From Halalkalicoccus paucihalophilus (GTDB lineage: Archaea; Halobacteriota; Halobacteria; Halobacteriales; Halalkalicoccaceae), in contig NZ_LTAZ01000013.1 of the NCBI RefSeq assembly GCF_001593955.1, positions 248,001 to 312,000 on the forward strand: a DNA stretch of 64,000 nt. Reading direction: 5' to 3'. A program made the position numbers and the translations under genes. Of the stretch, positions 45,371 through 54,781 are shown piece after piece; within the stretch, counting starts at the first letter, position 1, and every line of letters begins with the position of its first letter. Under the pieces are notes generated by a model that was not told the origin of the DNA, ran no database searches, and saw only the letters and a list, made by a program, of their open reading frames with translations.

Positions 45371-45479
45371 CTACTCCGTTTGTAGGTGACATCGACTGCT
45401 TCTTATTGGGATCGTGTAATCCCAAAGACTTGGCCAAGGGTGGCTACTCTACCCCGTTTGTAATCACACATAGACTGCT
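45371..45479. repeat. Two imperfect ~30-bp direct repeats flanking a hairpin
   Basis: CTACTCCGTTTGTA...GACTGCT (45371-45400) and CTACCCCGTTTGTA...GACTGCT (45449-45479) lie 78 bp apart. Between them TTGGGAT-CGTGTA-ATCCCAA forms a perfect 7-bp stem. The rest of the 45301-46156 gap has no supported gene. Confidence 0.45.
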
Positions 45480-45727
45480 CGATTCGGGGTCAGGTTCTCA
45501 CACTGACCCCGATGCAGTCTTGTGGTCTCCATGATGACACACGTTTTTATGTCCGATTCGCCATTACTTCGTCCTTCGAAAACCTCTCCGAGTTGGAGAA
45601 GCTCATTATGAACGGGAGGGGGGATGTCCGGTAGTGCCGATCGGCCGGCAGTCATTTGGCCGCAGTAACTCGTAGCACCCCAACTGTATTAATTACTATG
45701 TCTCTATACAAGATGTACACTGTCTGT

Positions 45728-45769
45728 CTTGTGCAACAATCTCCGGACCACAAAGGATTGTTGCACAAG
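45728..45769. repeat. CTTGTGCAACAAT / ATTGTTGCACAAG hairpin, copy 3
   Basis: Perfect 13-bp arms (45728-45740 and 45757-45769) flank a 16-nt spacer. This is the longest stem of the four copies. It stands alone in intergenic DNA with no recognisable flanking repeat. Confidence 0.6.
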
Positions 45770-46156
45770 GTGAAGGGAGCGAAGGGCTATTAATGGTCGA
45801 GAATACGCCATATCATGATAGATTTAATAGTTAGCAGTATGCTATTGTTCGATAGGGTCCACGCCCAAATGAGAGTGTAGGACTGAGGCCATAGTTGACT
45901 CCTGCACTCCACTGCAGTGCTCAGGCGTGTATACCCTTCTCCAGAACACACCAAATAGCCGAATTATAGCATCTTTGATGGAATTTTGAAGTAGTAAGAT
46001 TATCCACGCCTGTGCATATACTAATAGCCTACAAGGAAATATATACTCTTTGCATTCAATGTTAACGATAAACGCTTATGGAGTAGCAATCAAACCAGAT
46101 GGAAAAGGGAATCCCGAGAGCAGTTGTTACGTTCCTAGTAATTAACATATATCCGT

Positions 46157-46411
46157 GTCTACTATTCCATGGGAGGGACGCCCCCCTCCTGCTCCCGGCT
46201 ACGGCCTCAGGGCCGGGAGTCTGCGTTTCACACCTTCAAAGTACGCATCGACCGCTTCCATACTTCGTGGGCTGGGCAGTCGGGCGAGCATCTCTGAGCG
46301 GCTTGAACAGTTTATCTTTGATAGTTGCAATACCCGTTCCTCAACGGAGTGAGCGAAGCGACGGGGAAGCCCCACCCTCAACGCGCGAAGCGCGTAGGGT
46401 GGGGTAGTTCA
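46157..46411 (+). mobile_element. IS200/IS605-derived remnant with intact right end
   Basis: A GC-rich hairpin CTCCCGGCTACGGCCTCAGG plus GCCGGGAG at ~46189-46218 is followed by ~130 bp of unassigned DNA and then GAAGCCCCACCCTCAACGCG and CGAAGCGCGTAGGGTGGGGTAGTTCA (46357-46411). That right end has the same layout as that of the tnpB element at 11321. Internal genes are missing. The last bases form the stop codon (TGA on the minus strand) of the neighbouring gene. Confidence 0.5.
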
Positions 46412-46843
46412 CTCGTTCCAGAGGGCTGTGATTCGCTCTTCGATCTCCGTCAGGACCAGCGCCAGTACGTCGCGATAATCGGCTGGCCAGGATCTGTCAC
46501 CACCAGGTGTTGCGGCAGACGGAGGTGGATGGAAATGATCCCGTGTATTGTGAGGGTTCGGATGGCGATCCCACCGACACTCCCATGCGTGGTTTGAATG
46601 GACCTCTCGGTAATGGATTTTGAAGTCGTCGTTCGTATACCAGCGAACGGCCAACTGTGCGTTGTTGACGATTGCGGGGTAATAGGTCGCGGTAAAAATG
46701 ACTTGGAGTTCGAGATGCCCGCTTGAATCTGTGATTGTCGCGCGGGCAACCTGGTCCGTGGCTTGGAGCCGCGTCTGCAGAAACTCGAGAATCGGACGGT
46801 CAATCGGAGCGGGGCTTCCGCTATTTCCTCTCGGCGGGACCAT
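46409..46843 (-). CDS. DUF6516-like protein, possible toxin of a TA-like pair
   Basis: A 144-aa protein. The core LELQVIFTATYYPAIVNNAQLAVRWYT is a beta-rich half, followed by FKIHYREVHSNHAWECRWDRHPNPHNTRDHFHPPP, a His/Trp-rich segment resembling DUF6516 proteins (beta hairpin then 'H.H..P'), which are often found beside small HTH genes and discussed as toxins. It follows the HTH gene 46854-47387 after 10 bp on the same strand. Its stop codon coincides with the end of an IS right end. The toxin role is inference. Confidence 0.6.
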   Translation of the reverse strand: MVPPRGNSGSPAPIDRPILEFLQTRLQATDQVARATITDSSGHLELQVIFTATYYPAIVNNAQLAVRWYTNDDFKIHYREVHSNHAWECRWDRHPNPHNTRDHFHPPPSAATPGGDRSWPADYRDVLALVLTEIEERITALWNE

Positions 46844-46853
46844 TTAGAGACGA

Positions 46854-47387
46854 TTATCCAGAGGCCTGTTCGGTTTCAGTACTGGCACGTTGCTGGCGGG
46901 CGCGTTCGTAGCGCTTGCGCTCTTCGCGAGCGGTCGTCCAGTCGCCGAAATCACTATAGATATCGTCGATCGTTCGGTCCCCATGCTTCTCTCCGGCGGC
47001 GACAGCGTCGACGGCCGCTGGTGTTGTGGCGTCGTATGTTTCCTCATACTCGTCGATACGCTCCGTTAGCTCGCGGACTCGCTTCTGGAGTGTGTCCACG
47101 GAATGTTCGGCTGCAAGCTGGTTGATGCGGCGCCACTCGAAGTAGGCATCGTTGCGCTCGTACGTGGTTGGGTGGCCGTCGTAGCGCGTAACGATACCGA
47201 GGTCGGTAAACCAGCCTAAATATTTCCGGGCGGTTTTTGGATCACATTCGACTCGCGTGGCGATGTCACTTGCTGTCGTCGGCTCCCGTGTTTGGAGGAT
47301 CGTCCCGTAGATGCGTTGTTCGACGTCATCACCGCGAAATGGATCCTCGAACGAAGGTGGAGAATCGCCAGATTCTGTATTAGACAT
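46854..47387 (-). CDS. HTH regulator/antitoxin candidate (winged HTH plus coiled coil)
   Basis: A 177-aa protein. Residues ~22-70 are a winged helix-turn-helix: RIYGTILQTREPTTASDIATRVECDPKTARKYLGWFTDLGIV. A helical, probably coiled-coil segment follows (LAAEHSVDTLQKRVRELTERIDEYEETY), then an acidic C-terminal tail. This matches haloarchaeal DUF7342-type HTH proteins. It is first in a two-gene unit with the DUF6516-like gene, so autoregulation and neutralisation of the partner are plausible, but this is inferred from context. Confidence 0.7.
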   Translation of the reverse strand: MSNTESGDSPPSFEDPFRGDDVEQRIYGTILQTREPTTASDIATRVECDPKTARKYLGWFTDLGIVTRYDGHPTTYERNDAYFEWRRINQLAAEHSVDTLQKRVRELTERIDEYEETYDATTPAAVDAVAAGEKHGDRTIDDIYSDFGDWTTAREERKRYERARQQRASTETEQASG

Positions 47388-47542
47388 AGTTGATCTTGCG
47401 TAGCAGGAGATATAGTTCTTGCTCTCTGGAATAGTTTCCTATTTCCTTGGGGCGTTGTCTCTATCTACTGTTTCTAATAGGGTTACCTTGCCAACACTAC
47501 CTACAGCCGAGCGTTTATATCCTATTAGACGGCATACCACGC

Positions 47543-48034
47543 ATGACTGGGAGTGGCACCATCGGACGGGTTTTTGTTGCACCTGCGGCTAAAGCCGAAA
47601 TGGATGAACAGACCGAGGTTGAAGCGATCGCTGGACAGGGACTCCGAGGTGATCGCTACTTCAGCGAAATCGAGACGGGAACCTTTGTCGAGTGGGAACC
47701 AGATGAGGAACGTCACGAGGGGTACGACCTCACATTGATCGAGCAGGAGGCTGTGACTGCAATCGAACGTGAAGCGGGAATCGAACTCGCACCGGGTGAA
47801 CATCGACGGAATATCGAAACCCGTGACGTTGCACTCAATCATCTCGTTGGACAACGATTCCGCGTCGGTGACGCCGTCTGTCGAGGAAATCGACTGTGTG
47901 AACCGTGCAACCACCTTCAGCGCATCACGCAGGACGGCGTACTGCAGGCGCTCGTTCATCGAGGCGGGCTCCGAGCGGATATTCTTGAAGACGGACTGAT
48001 TCGCTCCGGAGACGTCATCGAGCCACTCGACTAA
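47543..48034 (+). CDS. MOSC domain protein
   Basis: A 163-aa single-domain MOSC protein from the ATG at 47543; TTTATATCC at ~47513-47521 is a TATA-like box ~27 nt upstream and rules out the longer frame from 47447. Hallmarks are IAGQGLRGDRYFS near the N-terminus, ETRDVALNHLVGQRFRVGDAV and the invariant Cys in NRLCEPCNHL, where the sulfur or metal-cofactor site lies in MOSC proteins. Such small MOSC proteins take part in sulfur transfer or moco-type N-hydroxy reduction. No partner gene is adjacent. Confidence 0.88.
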   Translation: MTGSGTIGRVFVAPAAKAEMDEQTEVEAIAGQGLRGDRYFSEIETGTFVEWEPDEERHEGYDLTLIEQEAVTAIEREAGIELAPGEHRRNIETRDVALNHLVGQRFRVGDAVCRGNRLCEPCNHLQRITQDGVLQALVHRGGLRADILEDGLIRSGDVIEPLD

Positions 48035-48111
48035 TTCATACTCGTTCGTTTGGGGACGATTCGTGTCCTCGCTTACGAATCGGGATAGTCGAGAGGAAGG
48101 GAGTTGTATGT

Positions 48112-49296
48112 CTACGGGAGCGCCGACAGAAGGTCCTCGCAGAGATCGTCGACATCTTCGATGCCAACTGATAGACGGACCAAGGTTTCGGGAATGTCTG
48201 TAGTGGCTGATTCGTGGCTGCCCTCATCGGGGCGCATTAATGAGGGTACCTCAACGAGGCTCTCGACGCCACCCAGACTGGTCCCAGGGGTGAACACTGT
48301 AAGCCCCTTAACGAACGCTTCGATTTCGGTGAGCGAGCCGTCGAACTCGAAGGAAAGCATCCCGCTATACCCCGACATTTGCTCGGCTGCGAGGTCGTGT
48401 TGCGGGTGACTCTCGAGGCCTGGATAATGGACGCGGCTGATTCGGTCATGGTCTTCGAGGAGGCGAGCGACCGCTATCGCATTCTTCTGATGATGCTTCA
48501 TCCGTGCTGGCAGCGTCTTAATGCCCCGCGCGACGAGATAGCAGTCAAACGGCGAGAGCACGTTTCCGAGTCCAACCTGCTGGGCAAACGCCAGTTGCTC
48601 GAAGATATCATCATCGTCGGTGATGACGGCCCCACCGATCGAATCTGAGTGTCCATTGAGGTACTTGGTGGTACTATGGACGGCGATGTCGGCGCCCAGT
48701 TCGAGCGGCGATTGGAAATACGGGCTTGCGAAGGTGTTGTCGACCCCCAATGGGACACTGTGGTCGGTGGCGATGTCGGCTATCGAACGGATATCACACA
48801 GCCGCATCAGCGGGTTCGTCGGTGTCTCTACCCAGATCAAGTCGGTATTCGAATCGACTGCCTTGGCGATGTTTTCTGTCTCGCGGGTGTCGACGAACTC
48901 GACATTGACGCCGAGGTGTCCGGCGACCAGCTTCGTGAGCAGTTTCTCAGTCCCGCCATAGATAGCGTCCGACGAAACGAGGTGGCCTCCTGGCGGTACC
49001 AGCGATAGCATTGTCGTCGAGATAGCGGCCATCCCCGAGGCAAACGCCAGCCCATGCTCACCACCTTCGAGGCGAGCTACCTGCTTTTCGAGAGCTGCCC
49101 GTGTCGGATTGCTCTCACGCGAGTATTCGTGCTCGTTAGCAGCGCCCGTGCCGGCCCATTCGAAGGTGGTTGAGAGATGGATGGGCGCGACGACGTCACT
49201 CGTGCTACCGTGGCTGGAATGCGTTATGTCCTCGGCTGCGCCGACAGCGATAGTCGCGAATCGGTTCTCGTTGATTTGGTTATCATATCGTGACAT
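48112..49296 (-). CDS. Cys/Met metabolism PLP enzyme (cystathionine gamma-synthase/lyase type)
   Basis: A 394-aa trans-sulfuration enzyme. The PLP lysine is Lys211 in VHSTTKYLNGHSD and the pyridine-binding Asp is Asp186 in PLGVDNTFASPY. EYSRESNPTRAALEKQVARLEGGEHGLAFASGMAA and PGTSLGGVESLVEVPSLM are typical of the family. Cystathionine gamma-synthase, beta/gamma-lyase and O-acetylhomoserine sulfhydrylase cannot be separated without alignment. It is monocistronic and followed by a gap of ~77 bp from the converging MOSC gene. Confidence 0.92.
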   Translation of the reverse strand: MSRYDNQINENRFATIAVGAAEDITHSSHGSTSDVVAPIHLSTTFEWAGTGAANEHEYSRESNPTRAALEKQVARLEGGEHGLAFASGMAAISTTMLSLVPPGGHLVSSDAIYGGTEKLLTKLVAGHLGVNVEFVDTRETENIAKAVDSNTDLIWVETPTNPLMRLCDIRSIADIATDHSVPLGVDNTFASPYFQSPLELGADIAVHSTTKYLNGHSDSIGGAVITDDDDIFEQLAFAQQVGLGNVLSPFDCYLVARGIKTLPARMKHHQKNAIAVARLLEDHDRISRVHYPGLESHPQHDLAAEQMSGYSGMLSFEFDGSLTEIEAFVKGLTVFTPGTSLGGVESLVEVPSLMRPDEGSHESATTDIPETLVRLSVGIEDVDDLCEDLLSALP

Positions 49297-49585
49297 AGGT
49301 GATGTTTGGAGAGGACTGTATTCAGTACAGTGTCTCCGACAGCTGCCAGAGAGGTAGAATAGTCGTTCAGCAACGTCTCCATCTGTCTGTAGCGCTCGAT
49401 ACCCCTACCAGTTTATCTACGGTGGTAGCCAGTCGATGCATCAAGTAGTGAAGTGCTCTTTCAGGCATACCATTCCTTGTACATTATTATTAAGTAGTCT
49501 CATAAGAATTTTAATGTTGTATGGAAATATTAACACCATCAAATGTTAACAGACTCATAATTATATGCGGAAACAAGACAAAAAT

Positions 49586-52500
49586 ATGAGTGGAACGGAT
49601 GATTCGACAGAGGACGGACCAGTAGAGCACCGATTCTCGACCTCTCGGCGGCGATTCCTGCAGGTGACCGGTCTGGCAACAGTAGCTACCGGGAGTACCA
49701 TTGGAGCCGCCGTAGGATCGCCGAATACTCTATCTACTCTCCCTCCGGGTAGGATCGACGAGGGAACGCTCTCGTCGTACATTGACGATCCAGCAGTCTT
49801 TGAGGAAAACCACGAACCGCCACACGTTACGACGACTGTCCCATTCGAATCAACCGATCAGGCCATCGACTCGGATTCTCCCTACGAATGCTTAGAGACG
49901 CGATTCAATCACTCTCCTTATTTCCAGTTACTCGACGGAGACTGGCGATTCAAACGGTATGAGAACTATGCGTCGGTTCCAGATTCTCACGATGATATCG
50001 ACTGGGATGAAATCGCCGTGCCGAGCAGTTGGCAGACCCAAGGGTTCGGCCAACGGCTGTACATCAATACCGACTTGACGTGGAACCACTACGATCCCCC
50101 TTCCGACGCGAACCCCGTTGAGGAGGTTCCTCTAGAAAATAACCCAGTTGGTGTCTACCGTCGCTCGTTCGATATACCTGCCGAGTGGGACGGTCGCCAG
50201 ACATTCCTCCATTTTGCCGGCGTGAAACAGGCGTATTTCGTCTGGATCGATGGCCAATACGTTGGCTACCATCAAGGGTCGATGACGCCTGGCGAATTTG
50301 ACGTCACTGAATACGTCACACCTGGTGGGACACACGACGTTACTCTACAAGTATATCGCTTCTCGGACGGCGAAGCGATCGAAACCCAGGACATGTTCCG
50401 TTACTCAGGGATCTTCCGGAGCGTCTCTCTGTACTCAACGCCGGCGGTTCATGTGCGCGATTTCTTTGTTCGGACTGACCTTGACGACGAGTACGAGGAC
50501 GCAACGCTGCGAGTTGACGCCGAACTCACGAACAACAGCGAGGAAACCGGTGAATACGAGCTTCGAGGATGTCTTTATGCGCCTGATTCAGATGGACCCC
50601 GACGCGGTCCACCCGAGGAAACGCCCGGACGCGGCCCACCGGACGACAGACCGGGCCACAATCGGTCTAATGATTTCTCAGGTCGTGGGCCACCTGCAGG
50701 TGACGCGGGTAGAAGCCCATCCAAAGCCTCCAGTCGCAGTTCGTCGAAAAGTGGGTCAGTTGGTCGAGAGGTCGCAACGCTGTCTGGATTAGCCAGAATT
50801 GACGCTGATGGAGCCCACGTTTCGCTCGAAACCGAGGTAAGCAACCCGGAGAAGTGGTCTGCAGAGGACCCAACACTGTACACACTGGTTCTGGAACTCG
50901 TACCAATTGGCACGTCTGAAAACAAGGACGATCCCAGCGAAGTACTGCTTGAGAAGGTCGGATTCCGAGCATATGAAGGCGAGCGCGGCGAGCTGAGTTC
51001 CGCGTGGCACGTTAACGGTGAGCCGATGAACATCCGGGGGGTGAACCGCCACGAAACCGACCCCGATTACGGTCGGTACGTCCCAATCGAGACCTTGCGG
51101 ACGGACTTCGAGGTCATGAAACGGTTCAACGTCAACTCTGTGCGGACCTCTCACTACCCCAATGATCCGTCGTTCTACCGATTAGCCGACGAGTACGGGA
51201 TCTACGTTCAAGACGAAATCAACGTCGAGACTCACTGGTGGGAACAGATGGCCGCCAACGTCGACATATTCGACGAGCAGATCCTTGCCCGGTGGCGACG
51301 CATGGTTCAGCGCGACAAGAATCACGCCTCCGTGTTCGTCTACTCGACGGGCAACGAGGCCGGTACGGGTCCACCACACCTCGCGATGGCTGCCTACAAT
51401 CTCGGCGAGGAGAACGCAGACAGAATCCCCGATACTTTCGAGGCTCACCACCTTTCAGGGGCCGACGACGCAGATCGTGTTGGCGAGGAGCTCGACCTCG
51501 AGCCTCGCGGAGTCGATACCACCCGCCAGCTCTACCACCAGCCTAACGGCGGCGGCTGGACCATCGACTATAGCGACATGCTCGGGCCGCGCTATCCCAT
51601 GCCCGATGGGATGGTGAGCGAGGGCGACGGGTCCGGGCTTGGCGATGGCCTGCGGCCCGTAATGATGGGTGAGTATAACCACGCGATGGGCAACAGTCTC
51701 GGGCTAATTCACAAGATGTGGTCCGAGTATATCCAGCCCCCAGTCCGCCAGGCACGCGACGGTGCGGGTGAAAACGACGGCGTCCTCATCGGCAATCCAG
51801 AGGTCACTGGCGACGGCCAGATCGTTTTCCACGGCGAGGATCACATCGAGGTCCTCGGCGTCGAGGAAATCGCGTCTTCCGAATCGGGCTTTACCGTTGA
51901 AATTGTCGCCCGGGAGATAACTGATGGGACTCCGCTCGTTGTCGCCGATGGCTACGCGCTGGCGGTCTCCGACGGCGAGATTGAGTTCTCAGTCGGCGAC
52001 GTGTCAGTCTCGGCGTCTGTGCCGATCGGAGATGGCTGGCACACCCTTGTGGGCGTCTACACGGGTGACGAACTGCGATTATACGTCAACGACGAGCAGG
52101 CGGGTGCTGAGGATCATTCGGGCGATACCCTTGAGGCCAGTAGTGACTTGTGGATCGCCGGCGATCCCAATACCGATAACGAGACGGGCGTCACGCTCGA
52201 TTCGGTGGCCCTCTACGACGTCGTCCCCGATGGAGATGAGTATTCTTCGCCAAGAGACGCGACGCTGTCGTACGACTTCGCCGAGCTCGCGCGCGATAAG
52301 AGTCTACAGGGTGGGTGGATCTGGGATTGGGTAAACCAAGACCTGAACGACAAGACCGAGGACGGCGAACCGTTTCAGTTCTATCATCTCGAAGGGCCCG
52401 ATGGGGCATTCTGTCTCAACGGTACCCTCTGGTCGGATCGCACCCCACAGCCCGAGATGTGGGAACTCAAGAAGAGCCACCAGCCTGTCGGTTTCGCTGC

Positions 52501-54403
52501 GCGCGCGGTCGAGAACGGCGAGATCTATGTTACAAATTACTTCGGGTTTACCGACCTCGACGAGTTGGACGTGACGTGGGAGCTGACCGCCGACGACGAA
52601 ACTGTCGAGTCGGGCGAGCTCGATCTCGACGTCCCGCCAGGCGAGACCTACTCTGTCACCGTCCCCTTCGAAGAACCCGACCTCGAGGCAGGCGTCGAGT
52701 ATTGGCTCGATATCTCGGCTTGTCTCACCGAGGCGACCGATTATGCCGACGCCGGCCACGAGGTCGCCTTCGAGCAGTTTGCGGTACCGTTCGACGTCCC
52801 CGATCCGGAAACCGAGAGTACAGAGGACATGCCAGCGCTGTCGATCTCGGAATCCGACGAGAGGATCACGGTCGGCGGTGAGGGCTTTGAGTATGTCTTC
52901 GACACGGGGCTCGGGACGCTCGCTTCAATGGAGTACAATGGAACCGAGTTGCTTGATCGGGGCCCGCTGCTGAACGCCTGGCGTGCGCCGATCATGAACG
53001 AACTTCAGGAATGGGGCGGCGCACAGGCGCCCGATTGGTACGATGCCGGGCTCAACGATCTGAACCACGTTGTCGAGTCGATCGATGTCGATCAACCGGA
53101 GGACGCACTTGCTCGCGTCACTGTCGAAGGCTTCGCAGAGGGAACCGCCGAAGACGAGGGGCTTGTCACACCTGATGGGTCTTCAACGGAGGCTGACGGC
53201 GTACTCCGAGGCGGTCCTGAGATCGTTGAGGGCGCTTCCGGCAGCGCGGTTGCGCTGGATGGAGAGGACGACTACATTGAGGTCGGTACGCCCGATGCCC
53301 TCGATTTCACCGAGCCGGGATTCACCCTTGAGGTCACCTTCCAAGGAATCGACGACGCTGAGCACGGTCCGTTGGTCGCCAAGGGTGACTACCAATACGC
53401 GCTGAAGACCGCTGGCGGCGATGCCTTCGAGTTTTTCGTCTACGATGATGGTTGGGTCTCAATGCAGGCGCCGATCCCCAACGAGGCTCGTGAAGGGTGG
53501 CACACACTCGCAGGCGTCTGTGCTGACGACGAATTCCGGCTGTACCTCAACGGCGAACGGTTGGCCACCGAGAGCCATTCGGTCGGAAACATCGACTCAA
53601 GCAGCGCGCCGGTCCGGATCGGCCAGAACGCTGATCAGGACCGCTACACCGAAACGACGATCGATTCGGTGGCCGTCTACGACATTGCGCTCAATGATGA
53701 GGAACTCGCGACGGAATTCGACGAACCGCCGGAGAACGCGGTACTGTGGTACGACCTTGATGAATTCGAGGAGGCTGAGGGCGAAGGCTACGGGCCTGGA
53801 TTCGCGACGCGGTACACCTACGCGGTCTTCGGGACCGGCGAGATCGTCCTTAATGTCGAATCCGATCCCAATGACCGACTCCAGAGCGCGATCAGCGACT
53901 GGTTACCCAAGGTAGGCGTCCAGCTTGAACTGCCCGAATCGTTCGGCGAGTTCGAGTGGTACGGTCGCGGCCCCCAGGAGACGATGCCTGACCGCAAGTG
54001 GGGCGTACGCGTCGGTCGATACTCGGGGTCGGTCGCTGAGCAGTACGTCCCCTATCTCCCACCGCAGGACAACGGAAATAAGGCTGAGACCCGCTGGGCT
54101 GCCGTTTCGAACGACGATGGCGTCGGTATCGCGGCCAGTGGACATCCTGAGATGCACGTCAGTCTCGAGCAGTACGCAAATCTAGATGAGGCGAATCACC
54201 AGTACGAACTCGAAGAGCGCGGATCGATCGGATTCAACCTCGATCATGCAGTGACTGGTGTCGGTGGGACACCGACTACCCCATTGCCTGAGTACCAGGT
54301 TCAGCCCGAAACGATGGCTTTCACAGTCTCGCTTCGGCCGTTCACTAATGAGGATCCAATGGAACTAGCAAAGCGGCGCCTTCCGAAACCCAATCGAGAG
54401 TAG
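49586..54403 (+). CDS. Tat-exported GH2 beta-galactosidase-like enzyme with two LamG-like insertions
   Basis: A 1,605-aa protein. CATAATTATATG at 49556-49566 is a TATA-like box ~26 nt before the ATG at 49586, favouring this over the ATG at 49565. The Tat signal is TSRRRFLQVTGLATVATGS. The LacZ-type order is seen: sugar-binding jelly roll (~75-260), Ig-like domain (~260-430) and TIM barrel (~450-930) with NIRGVNRHETDPDYG, acid/base Glu591 (YSTGNEAG) and nucleophile Glu696 (MGEYNHAMGNS). Then come a second Ig-like domain and a Bgal_small_N-type domain. A LamG/concanavalin-like domain (~728-898) lies inside the barrel, before LQGGWIWDWVNQ. A second (~1181-1401) lies inside the C-terminal domain. 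Residues ~332-402 are a Gly/Pro/Arg/Ser-rich disordered insertion. Normal LacZ is ~1,020 aa. Confidence 0.92.
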   Translation: MSGTDDSTEDGPVEHRFSTSRRRFLQVTGLATVATGSTIGAAVGSPNTLSTLPPGRIDEGTLSSYIDDPAVFEENHEPPHVTTTVPFESTDQAIDSDSPYECLETRFNHSPYFQLLDGDWRFKRYENYASVPDSHDDIDWDEIAVPSSWQTQGFGQRLYINTDLTWNHYDPPSDANPVEEVPLENNPVGVYRRSFDIPAEWDGRQTFLHFAGVKQAYFVWIDGQYVGYHQGSMTPGEFDVTEYVTPGGTHDVTLQVYRFSDGEAIETQDMFRYSGIFRSVSLYSTPAVHVRDFFVRTDLDDEYEDATLRVDAELTNNSEETGEYELRGCLYAPDSDGPRRGPPEETPGRGPPDDRPGHNRSNDFSGRGPPAGDAGRSPSKASSRSSSKSGSVGREVATLSGLARIDADGAHVSLETEVSNPEKWSAEDPTLYTLVLELVPIGTSENKDDPSEVLLEKVGFRAYEGERGELSSAWHVNGEPMNIRGVNRHETDPDYGRYVPIETLRTDFEVMKRFNVNSVRTSHYPNDPSFYRLADEYGIYVQDEINVETHWWEQMAANVDIFDEQILARWRRMVQRDKNHASVFVYSTGNEAGTGPPHLAMAAYNLGEENADRIPDTFEAHHLSGADDADRVGEELDLEPRGVDTTRQLYHQPNGGGWTIDYSDMLGPRYPMPDGMVSEGDGSGLGDGLRPVMMGEYNHAMGNSLGLIHKMWSEYIQPPVRQARDGAGENDGVLIGNPEVTGDGQIVFHGEDHIEVLGVEEIASSESGFTVEIVAREITDGTPLVVADGYALAVSDGEIEFSVGDVSVSASVPIGDGWHTLVGVYTGDELRLYVNDEQAGAEDHSGDTLEASSDLWIAGDPNTDNETGVTLDSVALYDVVPDGDEYSSPRDATLSYDFAELARDKSLQGGWIWDWVNQDLNDKTEDGEPFQFYHLEGPDGAFCLNGTLWSDRTPQPEMWELKKSHQPVGFAARAVENGEIYVTNYFGFTDLDELDVTWELTADDETVESGELDLDVPPGETYSVTVPFEEPDLEAGVEYWLDISACLTEATDYADAGHEVAFEQFAVPFDVPDPETESTEDMPALSISESDERITVGGEGFEYVFDTGLGTLASMEYNGTELLDRGPLLNAWRAPIMNELQEWGGAQAPDWYDAGLNDLNHVVESIDVDQPEDALARVTVEGFAEGTAEDEGLVTPDGSSTEADGVLRGGPEIVEGASGSAVALDGEDDYIEVGTPDALDFTEPGFTLEVTFQGIDDAEHGPLVAKGDYQYALKTAGGDAFEFFVYDDGWVSMQAPIPNEAREGWHTLAGVCADDEFRLYLNGERLATESHSVGNIDSSSAPVRIGQNADQDRYTETTIDSVAVYDIALNDEELATEFDEPPENAVLWYDLDEFEEAEGEGYGPGFATRYTYAVFGTGEIVLNVESDPNDRLQSAISDWLPKVGVQLELPESFGEFEWYGRGPQETMPDRKWGVRVGRYSGSVAEQYVPYLPPQDNGNKAETRWAAVSNDDGVGIAASGHPEMHVSLEQYANLDEANHQYELEERGSIGFNLDHAVTGVGGTPTTPLPEYQVQPETMAFTVSLRPFTNEDPMELAKRRLPKPNRE

Positions 54404-54534
54404 CCGACCGGTGAAATTGGGCTCGGCGATCGCCCGCAAGTCGGCCTAGATGAGGCCGACAGCCATCCTCTGAGCACAAAAACGCCGTATGCTGTGATTC
54501 CGTTTTTCGGCCTCTTCTCGAGATGGCCACAGAC

Positions 54535-54745
54535 GAGCAACGAATTCTCCATTGTTCACCATCGCACCTCGCCAATGTCGCCTCCTCTGTGGGATTTCCA
54601 CTCATGACGGTTGTCTCATCCCATACGGATGAGACCTTACTCAGGAACTGTTCGGCTAGGTAATATTCTCAGTGACGTTCGACATTATTGGCACAGTGCT
54701 GGAGATTCGATTGGAAAACGACCGACAACGCGATCACCGTTACCG
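54535..54745 (-). pseudogene. C-terminal remnant of a second GH97 gene
   Basis: On the minus strand, ALSVVFQSNLQHCANNVERH, stop, EYYLAEQFLSKVSSVWDETT, then MSGNPTEEATLARCDGEQW. This aligns closely with ALSVVFQSDLQHLADSV...AEQFLSEVAAVWDETIFIDG...ARCDGTQW of the GH97 gene at 42053. An in-frame TGA and loss of frame after GEQW show it is dead. The rest of the 54404-54781 gap has no gene. Confidence 0.8.
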
Positions 54746-54781
54746 GCTCCTCTCAACAGGAACACCAGCCTGATCGATGAC

